Position numbers and translations under genes: made by a program. The notes under the pieces are model-generated. The model worked only from the letters and a program-made list of their open reading frames with translations, did not search any database and had not been told where the DNA came from. Below are positions 36,597 through 49,286 of a DNA stretch of 64,000 nucleotides, piece after piece (positions within the stretch are counted from its first letter, which is position 1; each line of letters starts with the position of its first letter). Origin of the DNA: Spisula solida (taxonomy: Eukaryota; Mollusca; Bivalvia; Venerida; Mactridae). The DNA lies in assembly GCA_947247005.1 (NCBI GenBank), contig OX365955.1, positions 46,541,822-46,605,821 of the forward strand, in the 5' to 3' direction.

Positions 36597-37643
36597 TATT
36601 ACAAAGTGTCGCTCTGCGCTGACTACTTCGCAACTGATGAACGCTGTGTGTGGATTGTTTTGCGCTATTCGTGTTGATGAAGCGCCAATGTTCCTGCTCT
36701 CCGGAGTATGCCGTTGGTGTCTATTAATGATGACTACCAACTTCTGCGTATTACTGCTGTTCTATTATATATTATACTCAATACTGTCCCAAATGAACAC
36801 AACGTTGTAATTAGTTTTTGACGTTTATTACAGTCTATAACAACTTTTATACAATATCCACAAAGTTCATTTAATTTAACACTTGAAGTAAATTGACACA
36901 AAGTCATACACAAAGTTATCTTGTTTGTAAATTTCTTATAAAGTCAAAATGTTTCTTTTATTACACACAGTAATCTTATTTCTACAAGTTCCAAAAGGTA
37001 TCTAAAAAGTCTCTCTTTTAATTATATAAGTTACATTATTTTATTTTACTTTTAAAATTACTAAATATCATATAACAATCTCATTGGTTGGGAAATCAAT
37101 TCAATTAAACATTTACATTGCATTGGTTCAACCTATTGATTACTTAACCAATCATAGCCAGAAGCCACAGGCTTAACTTGACAGATGGAATCTATTACTT
37201 ATGTCTAAGTTGAGAAACAACTTAAATCTTTCTCAATTTAACAGCTTGTTTCAACACAATAGGTATTAATCAAGTTTAACACTTATAAAATATATTTGGT
37301 GACAAACTGTCTCAACTGAACAGGAAATGTTGATGAAACAATGAAAAGCCATGTGGCATAAATATACATACTTATGGTTATACAATATTCTACCAATATG
37401 GTACTTAAGCATATTTCAATTTATCAAACTATTTTAAAATATTGAAATTAACTCAACATTTATTTCTTAAAACTATTAAATTCATATTCCTTATAAAACA
37501 ACATTAATTTTGATACTAAATATGTCTATATATCATACCAAATGAATGAATAAATACTTTGATAACTTCAGATATTAAGAAATATAAATCTTTATAATTA
37601 TGCAGTTGTAACAAGAAATATTGTGAAAATATGCATCGTTATA
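36597..37643 (-). repeat. Long terminal repeat (downstream LTR on the minus strand)
   Basis: 1047 bp. Starts TATTACAAAGTGTCGCTCTG and ends GCATCGTTATA on the plus strand. Same length as 38694-39740 and no difference seen by eye. Confidence 0.92.
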
Positions 37644-37700
37644 ATTCTCCCCTGCTTTTTGAACTTTCGACCCGAAAGTAAACAAGAAATAATGTACATA

Positions 37701-38837
37701 TTAAAATGGTTTGTTTGGACAGAATGCTGACAGGTGCCATGTCTTACCACAAAGACCAATATCACAAAACATGCATGTCTTATCATACAATGTTCGCATT
37801 ACAAATGCTGCACACATATGTTCTGTATGGTACTTAGTTGAGCCACAATGTTCACAATTGAAAGGCAAGTTTTGAAAATAATTTATCAAAGGCTTTGGAA
37901 CTCTCTCATGGACCACAATGTCACTAAACCATGTTGTCAGAGATTTTATATCTTCAATCAAAATTTCATATATTTCATTTGGTGTAGTTGACTCATATCC
38001 CGGTTGTTTGTTCTGTTCACTTCTTGGTGTTTCTATATTGTTCACTGTGTTTACTTCAGATGTTGGAGAAGTACACTTCAGCTCTTTCAACTCGTTTGAC
38101 ACTTGATCAAGCTTGCTTTGTAACTTTTTAACTTTATTTAAATTTCCAATAGCTGAATTAAATTCACACAATTTCTTCAAATTAACACTTTCCACACTAC
38201 TGAAAGGCATTAAAGAACATACATATGACCTTTCATTTACAACTGGATCTTCTTTCAGTAGGATGGTTGGTTCAGCTGTTTCTGGTTGGTGGTCGGGTTG
38301 ATTTTTGGTCATCTTGGTTTTACATAAATTTGAATAGTGACCATATGATCTACATTTATAGCATCTCCGGTGCAAAGCTTTACAAATAGAATAAAGATTA
38401 TGCATCTCACCACAACGTTCACATTTAGAATTTCCAGTCCTCTGCCATTCTGGCTGTAGAAGCATCTGAACTATATTAACTGCAGGCCTATTATAGTAAA
38501 ACTTGAATGGTCCTCTTGGTATCATGGCTATGCGTCTATGATCCTTTGTAGAGTGACCTTCTTCAATGTGTTTCTTTCCGATAGCTGTCAGTTCTCTCAA
38601 CACCAATGTGGGAATTACTCGCTTGCTGTACTGTAGAGGTATCGGGAAAGCTGCAACAGCTGAATAGTGTTGTACCCGGATTCTCCACCAAACTATTACA
38701 AAGTGTCGCTCTGCGCTGACTACTTCGCAACTGATGAACGCTGTGTGTGGATTGTTTTGCGCTATTCGTGTTGATGAAGCGCCAATGTTCCTGCTCTCCG
38801 GAGTATGCCGTTGGTGTCTATTAATGATGACTACCAA
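37701..38837 (-). CDS. Gag-like zinc-knuckle protein of the LTR element
   Basis: Open frame of 378 codons. Around residues 135-170 lie a CERCGEMHNLYSIC cluster and a classic CCHC knuckle CYKCRSYGHYSNLC (CX2CX4HX4C). A polar central part follows with a predicted helix (NLNKVKKLQSKLDQVSNELK), and near the C-terminus come two more Cys/His clusters, CEHCGSTKYHTEHMC and one ending CGKTWHLSAFC. This is the layout of a nucleic-acid-binding nucleocapsid region. The first 48 codons lie in the LTR and the frame crosses the primer-binding site, so the true start may be a later methionine such as that in IAMIPRGPFKF. No catalytic domain is present. It could alternatively be a domesticated-type CCHC protein, but its setting between LTRs makes Gag most likely. 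Confidence 0.78.
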   Translation of the reverse strand: MVVIINRHQRHTPESRNIGASSTRIAQNNPHTAFISCEVVSAERHFVIVWWRIRVQHYSAVAAFPIPLQYSKRVIPTLVLRELTAIGKKHIEEGHSTKDHRRIAMIPRGPFKFYYNRPAVNIVQMLLQPEWQRTGNSKCERCGEMHNLYSICKALHRRCYKCRSYGHYSNLCKTKMTKNQPDHQPETAEPTILLKEDPVVNERSYVCSLMPFSSVESVNLKKLCEFNSAIGNLNKVKKLQSKLDQVSNELKELKCTSPTSEVNTVNNIETPRSEQNKQPGYESTTPNEIYEILIEDIKSLTTWFSDIVVHERVPKPLINYFQNLPFNCEHCGSTKYHTEHMCAAFVMRTLYDKTCMFCDIGLCGKTWHLSAFCPNKPF

Positions 38838-39740
38838 CTTCTGCGTATTACTGCTGTTCTATTATATATTATACTCAATACTGTCCCAAATGAACACAAC
38901 GTTGTAATTAGTTTTTGACGTTTATTACAGTCTATAACAACTTTTATACAATATCCACAAAGTTCATTTAATTTAACACTTGAAGTAAATTGACACAAAG
39001 TCATACACAAAGTTATCTTGTTTGTAAATTTCTTATAAAGTCAAAATGTTTCTTTTATTACACACAGTAATCTTATTTCTACAAGTTCCAAAAGGTATCT
39101 AAAAAGTCTCTCTTTTAATTATATAAGTTACATTATTTTATTTTACTTTTAAAATTACTAAATATCATATAACAATCTCATTGGTTGGGAAATCAATTCA
39201 ATTAAACATTTACATTGCATTGGTTCAACCTATTGATTACTTAACCAATCATAGCCAGAAGCCACAGGCTTAACTTGACAGATGGAATCTATTACTTATG
39301 TCTAAGTTGAGAAACAACTTAAATCTTTCTCAATTTAACAGCTTGTTTCAACACAATAGGTATTAATCAAGTTTAACACTTATAAAATATATTTGGTGAC
39401 AAACTGTCTCAACTGAACAGGAAATGTTGATGAAACAATGAAAAGCCATGTGGCATAAATATACATACTTATGGTTATACAATATTCTACCAATATGGTA
39501 CTTAAGCATATTTCAATTTATCAAACTATTTTAAAATATTGAAATTAACTCAACATTTATTTCTTAAAACTATTAAATTCATATTCCTTATAAAACAACA
39601 TTAATTTTGATACTAAATATGTCTATATATCATACCAAATGAATGAATAAATACTTTGATAACTTCAGATATTAAGAAATATAAATCTTTATAATTATGC
39701 AGTTGTAACAAGAAATATTGTGAAAATATGCATCGTTATA
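38694..39740 (-). repeat. Long terminal repeat (upstream LTR on the minus strand)
   Basis: 1047 bp, matching 36597-37643 with no difference seen by eye. It contains the first ATG of the Gag-like frame at 38837-38835. Confidence 0.92.
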
Positions 39741-39902
39741 AAAGCTTTCATACTTGCATGGATGTTGTGTATGAACACTCTCCACACGCCAGTATCACCT
39801 AACCCCATTTTGACCTTCACCTTGACCTGATTTTGGACTTAGACTTATTTATGGACAAGGCTTCCACAGGGGGCATAAGCGTTTATTGAACGCAGTCTTG
39901 TT
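39741..39902 (+). mobile_element. Hairpin-headed repeat family A, right part (copy 2)
   Basis: Resumes with AAAGCTTTCATACTTGCATG and ends GGGGGCATAAGCGTTTATTG, completing the repeat begun at 36446. Confidence 0.85.
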
Positions 39903-42263
39903 TGGTACTAAAAGGACTCGTAATTGTTTGTAACTTTTTACGATACATTAACACTTAAGTAGTGTTGACATTACTTAAATGTTATTAGTTTTCTATTGTT
40001 TATAATTACTTTTCCTGTCGACAGGAAGGCGTGCATGTTTTAATCCATTGGTGCCAACACAATTTTGTCTATACTCATCAATGTTCATAAATTCATGTCG
40101 ACAGTGAGTTGTTATTTTTCTGACTAACACTGTCGACAGAATGTTCGCTGAGGATGTCTGTATACTTTTTCACTGTTATGAAAACATTATATTAGCATTC
40201 CAATAGTCATTTGATTCATCAGTTAGTAATCGGTGAAGGCACGCGGGGGGGGGGGGGGGGGGGGGTAAATCTTAGGTGAGTATAGAATTGATGTCTATGA
40301 GAGGGTTCTATACCAACAGCTTGGTATGATATATAGGATGTATTATATGAGATGTATGTTTACGACTACAGTGTAGCATTTAGTGGTATTCTTGCTGTGT
40401 CTAGTCTAACATCATGACAGAATTATGCCAAGTAATTTATTGATGGAATTATTAATGTGGATTCTATTTTATTGTGGTTATGTGAGGAACCTCTGTGTGG
40501 ATTTTATTAATTTGGTTTCATGGTTTCATAGGCACAGACTTGAAATGTGTTTGGATTGAATAATGTTTTTATTTTCTGACTTGTTAATTGTTGTGACTAA
40601 TGTCAGGCCATGAAATCTTGCTCTGAAAATGATTTATCAGGAATAACTATTAATTCAACTCGTAAGATAAAAAAAAAAAAAATTAAGTCAATGTTATCAC
40701 CAAAGAAATAAAAACATGTTTAATCATTAGATTGACTTATATGATAAAAACATCAAATTACTTAATTAATTTCATTAAAAAATGCAATTTCTTTCATTAG
40801 AATTATTAATTAATGTAATATATAAAATAATAAATTATGTAATCAATTTTCATTGATTAAAAATGCCAATTAATTTATTGCATATAAAATATAATCTGAT
40901 AATTATTAGAGCTCCGAAATTTTATTTGCTGTGCCCTATGGTAATCCCCCTGCCTGTCTGTCAGCTGTATAACATAAACGCCATAATTCTGAGGTATTTA
41001 AATGAAACATGCTATACCTATTGACAGTGACAATATAACAAAAATGTAGCATTAACAGCCACAACTCTAGCTTTAATATAGTTTTAATTATGTCCCCATT
41101 TTCAGCTTGAAAAAATCTAATATAGGATAATAAGCACATCTGTAAAATAAAGGGCACCTACTCGTCTCGTAATGCATCAATTATTGTCAACATACTACGG
41201 TTCTGATAAATTTTTAGGGAGTTATTGCCCTTTGTTGTTTTCAACTTATGATTTTGACCCCCCTATTTATCTGTAACCATTAGTCTATTGTCAACCAAAC
41301 TTTGTGTGACTAAATTAGTCAGTACCAAGCCTAGGTGGACTCTTGGCGCACAATGGTTGGATTAGTAATATTATTTCGATAGTTATTGCCCTTTGATTTT
41401 ATTTCTCAAACATTTTACGAATGGTATGCCGAGATCATATTTTATTGGGTTATTTCCCTTTGCACTTACTAAGTAACTTTTTAAGGCAATATACGTATCT
41501 GTTTAGGGGCATTGTTCTTCTTTAGTGTTATCTTTGGTTGAATTTAAGTGTTTGGAATCATTTCATACTTAATAAATAACAGTAATAAAATCTATGTTCT
41601 TAAGTATTTTGTTATGACATAGATTTGTTATCAGTATGATATTGCAGAAATATTTACGCAATTTTGACAAAATATTGCGCAGGTCATAATTTATTTCTTA
41701 TTAGGGGGAATTCCAGCATTATTTTTGTGATTTTTTTTAGTTCGACTGGAATAATGGTAGTGCACATTTGGTTTTATCCCTGCCAATTTGGCCAATGACT
41801 TCTGGCATCTAGGGAAGACAGAAAGTTTGTGTGATACAAAGAATCCGGGTGCGCTACCCTAGCTCTTTCTGAATGGACCCTTTGGTTCTTTAACTTGCCC
41901 ATTGTATAGCACCAATACAGCCATTTTTGTGTGTGTGCTTTTTGGGATAAAAACGAATACTAGAAGTATGTATGTGTGTGACACAAATGTTCACTGATTA
42001 TGGCAAAAATCAAACCTGCAAATGTAACCCGCTATGCAGTATTCTAAGTATCTCCATAACAAAATTGATGATTAGTTAGCAATTATTTTATATAGGCCTT
42101 ATCAATATTTACTTTATTCTGAAGGTATTTTATCAGACACTTAAGTCCTAAATTTACTGTATTGTTTTTATCATAATCATAAAATAATGTATAATCTTTA
42201 AAACTTCCTACAATAATGATTAACAGTTTGGTATACCCTTGACATCTTACAGATGTTTGTTAT
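39903..42263. other. Intergenic AT-rich DNA
   Basis: No gene is recognised. Notable items are the palindromes CCTGTCGACAGG near 40014 and CTGTCGACAG near 40130, an A-run at 40668-40682 and recurrent GTTATTGCCCTTTG phrases (41222, 41385) of unidentified repeat origin. Confidence 0.4.
40245..40265 (+). repeat. Poly(G) run of 21
   Basis: Uninterrupted run of 21 G. It can form G-quadruplex structures and its length is prone to sequencing error. Confidence 0.85.
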
Positions 42264-42350
42264 GAGACGCACTCAGAAAATGCAAGCAATTGATTGGTTG
42301 TCAGTGAGTAACTGTGTTAAAATCAACCAATCATTTTGCATTCTGAGACT
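42264..42350. repeat. Short foldback repeat
   Basis: GAGACGCACTCAGAAAATGC with GATTGGTTG on the left is mirrored by CAACCAATCATTTTGCATTC and TGAGACTC on the right. Confidence 0.65.
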
Positions 42351-42445
42351 CCGGTCTCCAAACAGTTAAATTGACTGTTGATCTATGGAAACACTATAAA
42401 TTTGCAAATTGAAAGGAAGTTATGGTTACTGTAACATTGGTTTTA

Positions 42446-42530
42446 AAGGAGGTTGGGTGGCGGCGTCGACTGTGGCGCTTATTGTGGGGAAACTCGCTCG
42501 CAACCTGTAACCTCGTTGTTATGTATGGCC
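42446..42530 (+). repeat. GC-rich dispersed repeat (copy 1)
   Basis: GGAGGTTGGGTGGCGGCGTC, GACTGTGGCG and GGGGAAACTCGCTCGCAACC. Inverted counterpart at 62353-62418. Confidence 0.7.
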
Positions 42531-42790
42531 CAAATTGATCTTTAAAGCACCAGTCCAACTACGCAGCCACTATTAGGAAATCATTGTTTATATTAATTAC
42601 ACTTGTTTGAAGCAGACACCTGCTTTAAACAGCATGTTTGGTGTACCCCTTGACTGACTGTTTCAGATAGGTGAGATTATACTAATTGTATGTTCATTTG
42701 GCTAGTGAGTATGAGTATGGGTAAGGTAAAGTCTCAATTGCAGTCTAAGTGATCGACCATCTCATAATTACCTGTGATCAGTGGTCACTA

Positions 42791-42908
42791 GAATAGAAAA
42801 TAGAATAGAATAGGATAGGATAGGATAGGATAGGATAGAATAGGATAGGATAGGATAGGAAAGAATTGAAAAGAATAGGATAAAATCGGATAGGATAGAA
42901 TTGAATTG
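42791..42908 (+). repeat. GGATA/GAATA pentanucleotide microsatellite
   Basis: Imperfect run of ATAGG and ATAGA pentamers. Confidence 0.9.
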
Positions 42909-43859
42909 AAGTATAGAAGAATACAGGTTATTGTTAATTTTTGGCCCGTTTTGGCATGATCATTTTTACAATTGTATTCTACTTATTGCCACAATGGTGG
43001 TCTTGATGTAACTTGTTTTAAATTGTTCAGTATTCATTAACAGTTGTGAGACACTTTTTTGACCATAGTTTAATGTCTCTGAGAAATCAAAGACTTCTTA
43101 AAGGCAACTTTCGATTATGTTTTTGACTTCACTCACAATTCTAGTTTTGAAGCTGTCTGCAATACCAGCTATCGATTTGTAGTGGAACTTTTAAGTGTTG
43201 CATGGTGTATTGCAAACTTTCAAATTAACGATACTTAATTTTCAGTTTGAAAATTTTAACATATAATTTTCCGAGAGGAAATTCCGTTATTAAATTACAG
43301 CCCTGAACTTGGGATGCTGTTGAATTCCAACAAATGATGTGTGAAAATGATGGAATTGTTGTTTTGTGCATTAATCATTTTAAGTAACGTTCTTGTTTTC
43401 TATGGCTGTTCTCAGCATAGTGCAAATATCTTGATCGAATAAGTTGAAGTAACAGAGGGCAGCTTTTGAATACACGCATGGGAAAGATATTTCTGGGGCT
43501 CTGTTATCTTGCAGGAATGTGTCCCGTCCATAAAAATGCCTATGGCCCCTTTTCTATCCCCTTACCATACCTTGCCTGTGAAGTCCCCCAACTCCCTTCG
43601 AAGGGAAGCTTAATTTTGATAATCAATTTCCTCACATAAACACATGCTTGAGACAAGAAAAATTGTTTCATAAAACTAACTTACACAATTGATATTATTG
43701 TTGATTTATTTCAGTGTCTAGCTTAATTTTTGTTTTTGAAGGTCAAAGTAATATACTTATCTCCTAGGTCAAGGTCACTATCAAGGTCACACCATTTTTA
43801 TATTTTTAGCAGCATGGATCTCTTGCTTAATGAATTCTCTGATTTTAGACCATTTTTGT

Positions 43860-44455
43860 GTCGCCTGAAAAGGCGACATATAGGTGTTACTTTGGCGGCG
43901 GCGGCGGTGGCGGCAGCGGCGTCACAAATTGCTTGTCCGGAGCATAACTTTGTCACCTTAAGTTCAAATGACTCAAGAATTGGTATGCATGTTTCTTGCA
44001 ATAAGCCGGAGTGCAGTGTGCAAGAACGATAACTCTACCTGTCATAGTTTTTGAATTATTTCCCTTTGATTGATTTTATTAGAGCATTTCTTGTCCGGAG
44101 CATAACTTTGTCACCTTAAGTTCAAATGACTCTAGATTTGGTATGCATGTTCCTTGCAATAAGCTGAAGTGCAGTGCGCAAGAACCATAACTCTACCTGT
44201 CATAGTTTTTGAATTATTTCCCTTTGATTGATTTTATTAGAGCATTTCTTGTCCACTAGCTTGTATAGTGTTTGAATGATTCCCTTCAGATTGATTTTAT
44301 CAGGACATTTTTTTGTCCAGAGCATCGCTTTGTCGTTTTTAGTTCAGATGACTAGAGAACTCTTGTGAGTCTGATATGTAGCCCTATACTGGATAGTTTT
44401 CCATGACAAATGTGCATTTCGTCAGGCGACACATGCGACTCGCGGAGCTTTTATC
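43860..44455 (+). mobile_element. Hairpin-headed repeat, family B
   Basis: Starts with hairpin GTCGCCTGAAAAGGCGACA, then a GGCGGC run and about two 164-bp tandem units (CTTGTCCGGAGCATAACTTT, TATGCATGTT, TTGAATTATTTCCCTTTGA). Ends with GTCAGGCGACACATGCGACT, which again repeats the hairpin arm. Confidence 0.8.
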
Positions 44456-44477
44456 ATACAAGAAATTGAAATGTGCC

Positions 44478-44720
44478 TGGGTTATGACTGTTTTATCAAA
44501 GCACTTACGGAAATCGTAAACTTACGATCAAATTGAAATTCCTCATGATTTGTTTACACTTTTAAAGTGTGGTAAATGGAGCTTTAATACTAATAATGAT
44601 CAGTTGAACTGTTACAAACCATATCCGTCACCAATTTGCAGTTGATAAAGAATTATAAAGAATTTAAATTTGAGCATAACTTTAAGATTTCCGTAAGTGC
44701 TTTGATAAAACAGTACCCAG
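44478..44720. mobile_element. MITE, GGGTACTG family (copy 2)
   Basis: CTGGGTTATGACTGTTTTAT and AGCACTTACGGAAATCGTAA at the left are mirrored at the right, ending AAAACAGTACCCAG. 243 bp; see 32948-33184. Confidence 0.85.
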
Positions 44721-45120
44721 AACAGTAGACTGCATGTATTTCTATTTGAATAGGAAACTTCAGTGTTTTGATAGAATTGCTGGGAAAAGTTAAAATGATG
44801 CTGGGAAAACATTTTCACATTCTTGATTTTCTCAAAATTTAATTTGAGCAAACTGCTGAATTTCATAATCTTGAGAAAACATATCATTGCTTCAGACAGA
44901 ATAATCACCCAGCTGGGAAATTTAACTTCACAGTTTATAGTAAACTTTTGTGACAGAGGAGTGATAGATTGTATGTGTACAGGAAGTCTGATAGGGGGGG
45001 GGAGTCTGGGATGTGCGCATAAGCTGTTAACTTGTCTGGTAATGATACAAGGGTAAGAATAAAGTGATGCAGCGGTCAAGTCCAAGTCCACTTTTACGGT
45101 GTAAAACCAATTATAAAGGC

Positions 45121-45335
45121 ATAGTCAGATCAGTCAGGATAAGAATAGAATGACACAGCGGTCGAGTCCACTTACGGTGTAAATCAAATATAAAGGCTTA
45201 AATAGACAGCTATAATTTCAATGCTAAAACTAACATACTATATTCACACTACCTGTTCAGACAATAGTTGTAATCTTTTGTGTACACATAAACGACTATG
45301 TCACTGTCACAATATCCTAACTGGACTGTACTGTA
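45121..45335. mobile_element. MITE, TATAGTCCAGTCAG family (copy 2)
   Basis: Diverged copy with GACACAGCGGTCGAGTCCAC and ending AATATCCTAACTGGACTGTA. A truncated piece of the same family precedes it at about 45060-45120. Confidence 0.72.
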
Positions 45336-45667
45336 GTTTTGCTCTGTCCAACTTTCCAAATTGTCTGTCTCTCTCATGGAAAATCCTGATAGAATCTTTT
45401 ACTCAAAGAACCTTAAAACCGAATGACAAGATTTTACATTTTGATTGAGTTCGAAATTCTTAAATGCACCCTATGTGGAACACTTGGAGTATCCTTTATC
45501 TTGGCTACACAGTTAAGATTTTTTTGCACAAATGAATCAAGAATATAATGCAGTAAAACCTCAAGGATAAAATCACCCTTAGTACCTTTAAAACTTGTTG
45601 TATCATCAAGTTGATCTTTATAGTCACCTCTGGTACGCAACCTGTATTTGAAGTATTTATTGATTGA

Positions 45668-45870
45668 TATAGTCCAGTCAGGGTAAAAATCCAGTGACGC
45701 AAGGGTCGAGTCCGCTTTAACGTGTAAAACCAATTATAATGGCTTATACTGTACAAAAACTATAATTTCAATGCTAAACAAACATACTAAACTACACTCT
45801 GCCTGTTTAAACAATGGTTGTTATTTTTTGCGTACACATAAACTGCAACGTCACTGTCACATTATATATT
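45668..45870. mobile_element. MITE, TATAGTCCAGTCAG family (copy 3)
   Basis: Begins ATATAGTCCAGTCAGGGT and follows the family to AACGTCACTGTCAC, but the right TIR is lost. Confidence 0.72.
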
Positions 45871-45993
45871 GCTCTGTGCCTAGTTGTCTACTGATGCTGA
45901 TACCATTAGTGCAAATTGTTTATACTTCAGTATAATTACATATAGTGGTGTTGAAATGTTTTGTATCTCATGTGGGCACATATCTCATATGTA

Positions 45994-46988
45994 CAGTAAA
46001 ACTTTACCTTCCCCGTAGTACGACCAATGTACAGTAAAACTTTATCTTCCCCGTAGTACGACCAATGTACAGTAAAACTTTATCTTCCCGTAGTACGACC
46101 AATGTACAGTAAAACTTAACCTTCCCAGTAATAGGGCCAATATACAGTAAAACTTAACCTTCCCAGTAATACGGCCAATATACAGTAAAACTTAACCTTC
46201 CCAGTAATAGGGCCAATATACAGTAAAACTTAACCTTCCCAGTAATAGGGCCAATATACAGTAAAACTTAACCTTCCCAGTAATAGGGCCAATATACAGT
46301 AAAACTTAACCTTCCCGGTAATATGGCCAATATACAGTAAAACTTTACCTTCCCGGTAATAGGGCCAATGTACAGTAAAACTTTACCTTCCCGGTAATAC
46401 GGCCAATGTACAGTAAAACTTTACCTTCCCGGTAATACGACCAATGTACAGTAAAACTTAACCTTCCCAGTAATAGGGCCAATACACAGTAAAACTTAAC
46501 CTTCCCAGTAATACGGCCAATATACAGTAAAACTTAACCTTCCCGGTAATATGACCAATGTACAGTAAAACTTTATCTTCCCGTAGTACGACCAATGTAC
46601 AGTAAAACTTAACCTTCCCAGTAATAGGGCCAATATACAGTAAAACTTTACCTTCCCGGTAATACGGCCAATATACAGTAAAACTTTACCTTCCCGGTAA
46701 TAGGGCCAATATACAGTAAAACTTTATCTTCCCGGTAATAGAGCCAATATACAGTAAAACTTTATCTTCCCGGTAATAGGGCCAATGTACAGTAAAACTT
46801 TACCTTCCCGGTAATAGAGCCAATATACAGTAAAACTTTACCTTCCCGGTAATACGGCCAATATACAGTAAAACTTTACCTTCCCGGTAATACGGCCAAT
46901 ATACAGTAAAACTTTACCTTCCCGGTAATACGGCCAATATACAGTAAAACTTTACCTTCCCGGTAATACGGCCAATGTACAGTAAAAC
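45994..46988 (+). repeat. 38-bp minisatellite, about 26 units
   Basis: Units TACAGTAAAACTTTACCTTC plus CCGGTAATACGGCCAATA. Three blocks of variants (CCCCGTAGTACGACC, CCCAGTAATAGGGCC, CCCGGTAATACGGCC) suggest local homogenisation. Confidence 0.92.
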
Positions 46989-47531
46989 CTCAACTTTCCC
47001 AATTTTTATATTGGCGTTAAATAGTAATGCACTTGCAGGTGCCTAAAATGAAACTGAACATCCCATGAAGGGTAGATCATCTTTTTCCATGACAGTGGCT
47101 ACAGTCATGTTCTCCACATGTGAAAGTTGTCAGCAAAAGCTTGCGGAAGAGCAACACCTAATTACTGGTGGTTAATCAATGCCAGGTAAACTAGTTATAG
47201 TTCCGGTCAACTGTTCTGGTTGATAGCTTGTAAATCAAATTGAATGCAGTTTAGAATTTTAAACATATTACTTCCTGTATTATAATTCTGCAAAGTTTGT
47301 GTTTATCTTGTGGTTTGTTTTGCTGATTGCAGGTGCAGATTTAGGTGCAAATAAAAAATTCAGTTTGCTGGGTGGGGGGTAAATATTTGACATTCAGCAA
47401 CTTGGGGGATCTGGGGACGTTCTAATTAAAAGATCTTTTGTGGAGAACAACGGTTTTATTGTAACAGAGCTTTGAAAGGGGATACAGCTTGTTTGATTTC
47501 GTCCTAATGCTCTATTATGCACATACAACAG

Positions 47532-47757
47532 GGAAACTCCCAGGGTTTCGTCAGCCGATGATAACTCCCAGGGTTTCGTCAGCCGATGATAACTCCCAGG
47601 GTTTCGTCAGCCGATGATAACTCCCAGGGTTTCGTCAGCCGATGATAACTCCCAGGGTTTCGTCAGCCGATGATAACTCCCAGGGTTTCGTCAGCCGATG
47701 ATAACTCCCAGGGTTTCGTCAGCCGATGATAACTCCCAGGGTTTCTTCAGCCGATAA
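47532..47757 (+). repeat. 28-bp minisatellite, eight units
   Basis: Near-identical units AACTCCCAGGGTTTCGTCAG plus CCGATGAT. Only the last unit is altered. Confidence 0.93.
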
Positions 47758-48234
47758 TAAATCTAGCCTTTGTTTACAAATAAAAATTAAATGCATTTTT
47801 GATGTTCATATTTGTTCAATTTCGTGCATGTTCAGTTTTTATGATACACTCTTTCACCGTTCAGTGTTTATATTATCAATGTTTATTTATTGATAAGGCT
47901 ATAGAGTTATCTCCAGTTAGCTATACATAGTTTCATTAAGTTACTGTGATTTAAACAATGTCAATACATATTATGTACCGAAACATAACTGGAGGTATAA
48001 AATTAGTTATCTAAATAACTAGGGAAGGTAATGAGATAAAAATTCATCTAAACCTATTGTTATCAGTAAAGGGTATACTGTAACCATATTTGGTCCTCGG
48101 GGCTCTGATTCAAATTAACTTAATAGATTAAGAGAGAGTGTTTTGGTAAATTCTAAGTTACATCTTCATTATCCCAGGCAGGCTTTATTAAAGTACAAAA
48201 TGAGCATATAGCATATGAAATATATGTCGATTTT

Positions 48235-48538
48235 TATGCCCCCGTATCGATAGATCGGGAGGCATATAGTGATTCACCTGTCTATTCGTTCGTTCGTCCG
48301 TCCGTTCGTTCGTCCGTCCGTCACTCCGGTTAACCCAAATTGACCGTTTCTTCTAGCATCATTATGGCTTCCTACAAAGCTTCCATACTTGCATGGATGT
48401 TGTATATGAACACTCTCCACATGCCTGTATCACCTGACCCCATTTTGACCTTCACCTTGACCTAATTTTGGACTTAGACTTATTCATGGACAAGGCTTCC
48501 ACAGGGGGCATAAGCGTTTATTGAACGCAGTCTTGTTT
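48235..48538 (+). mobile_element. Hairpin-headed repeat, family A (copy 3)
   Basis: Complete copy with hairpin TATGCCCCC / GGGAGGCATA, CGTTCGTCCG array, body and GGGGGCATAAGCGTTTATTG end. Confidence 0.87.
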
Positions 48539-49286
48539 ATCCTCCCATCAAATATTTAAGGGGCTTTAGATTTGAGCTTGTTTGCCCGTCCGTCTGTCAG
48601 TTCAACGGATCATGAGTAAAAGTTGTGCTGCGGGTGTCGGGAATAAGTCTTCCCATTGACTTCTAATGAGACTTTAAATGCTAATCAATTTGTATTAAAT
48701 TCCAGATCTTACGATATAAAAAAAATTTCAGCAGTTTTTCAGTGTGCATATAATTAGTGTTATACGGTACAGTTCTTTTTCTTCAGTGAGTACTATGAGT
48801 AATATTTTTTCCAATAAAGATGGTAGGGAGCAGGTAATAATGGCACTATGTTCAGATATATCTGGTTTTGTAAGATTCTTTAATAATCTACAATCTGATG
48901 CCGTAAAATCATTTCTATTCTTTAGGGACTAATTTTCGTGGATTTCTAAGATGCAACCCAAAACACAAAATCAAATACGCTTGAGGTGAAGCGTAGCACT
49001 TAGACTATTGTGTAATTTTTATTCATTGAAAACTGAAGTCAGTGTATATTGACGAACCCCGCAAATCACTCTTTAATACCAAAATTCAGTGATTTTTTTC
49101 TCACAAAATATTTATGATTTTACAGCTCTGGAATATTTCGTCATTATTAATGTTTTGTTGTAAGACTTGGTATATGAGGGTAAATCTCATGTGTTACTTG
49201 TATTATGCACTCTTCTAGTCTGGTAAACAAATTGTCTGCAGATGTTGAAATTCCTCTTGGCTGCCGTAGTATGCACAAGTAATATA
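48539..49286. other. Intergenic DNA
   Basis: No gene or repeat is recognised. Confidence 0.35.

Larger units (their letters stand above)
36597..39740 (-). mobile_element. Gag-only LTR retrotransposon, 3144 bp
   Basis: Two 1047-bp direct repeats (36597-37643 and 38694-39740) look identical by eye and flank a 1050-bp interior. AAAG is duplicated on both sides (36593-36596, 39741-39744). On the minus strand a tRNA-3'-end-like primer site TGGTGGAGAATCCGGGT begins three bases inside the upstream LTR, and a purine tract AAAAAGCAGGGGAGAAT abuts the downstream LTR. The interior encodes only a zinc-knuckle protein: no protease, reverse transcriptase or integrase, so it must rely on a partner. LTR ends are TAT...ATA rather than the usual TG...CA. 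This matches the plan of terminal-repeat elements with GAG (TR-GAG) known from plants. Confidence 0.88.

Noticed and set aside
36586..36810. 74-codon plus-strand open frame
   Set aside because: It starts at the LTR border, lies within the LTR sequence repeated at 38694, and is antisense to the Gag start; no independent support.
43730..44032. Alanine-rich open frames near 43.9 kb
   Set aside because: They are produced by the GGC run and hairpin of the family B repeat.
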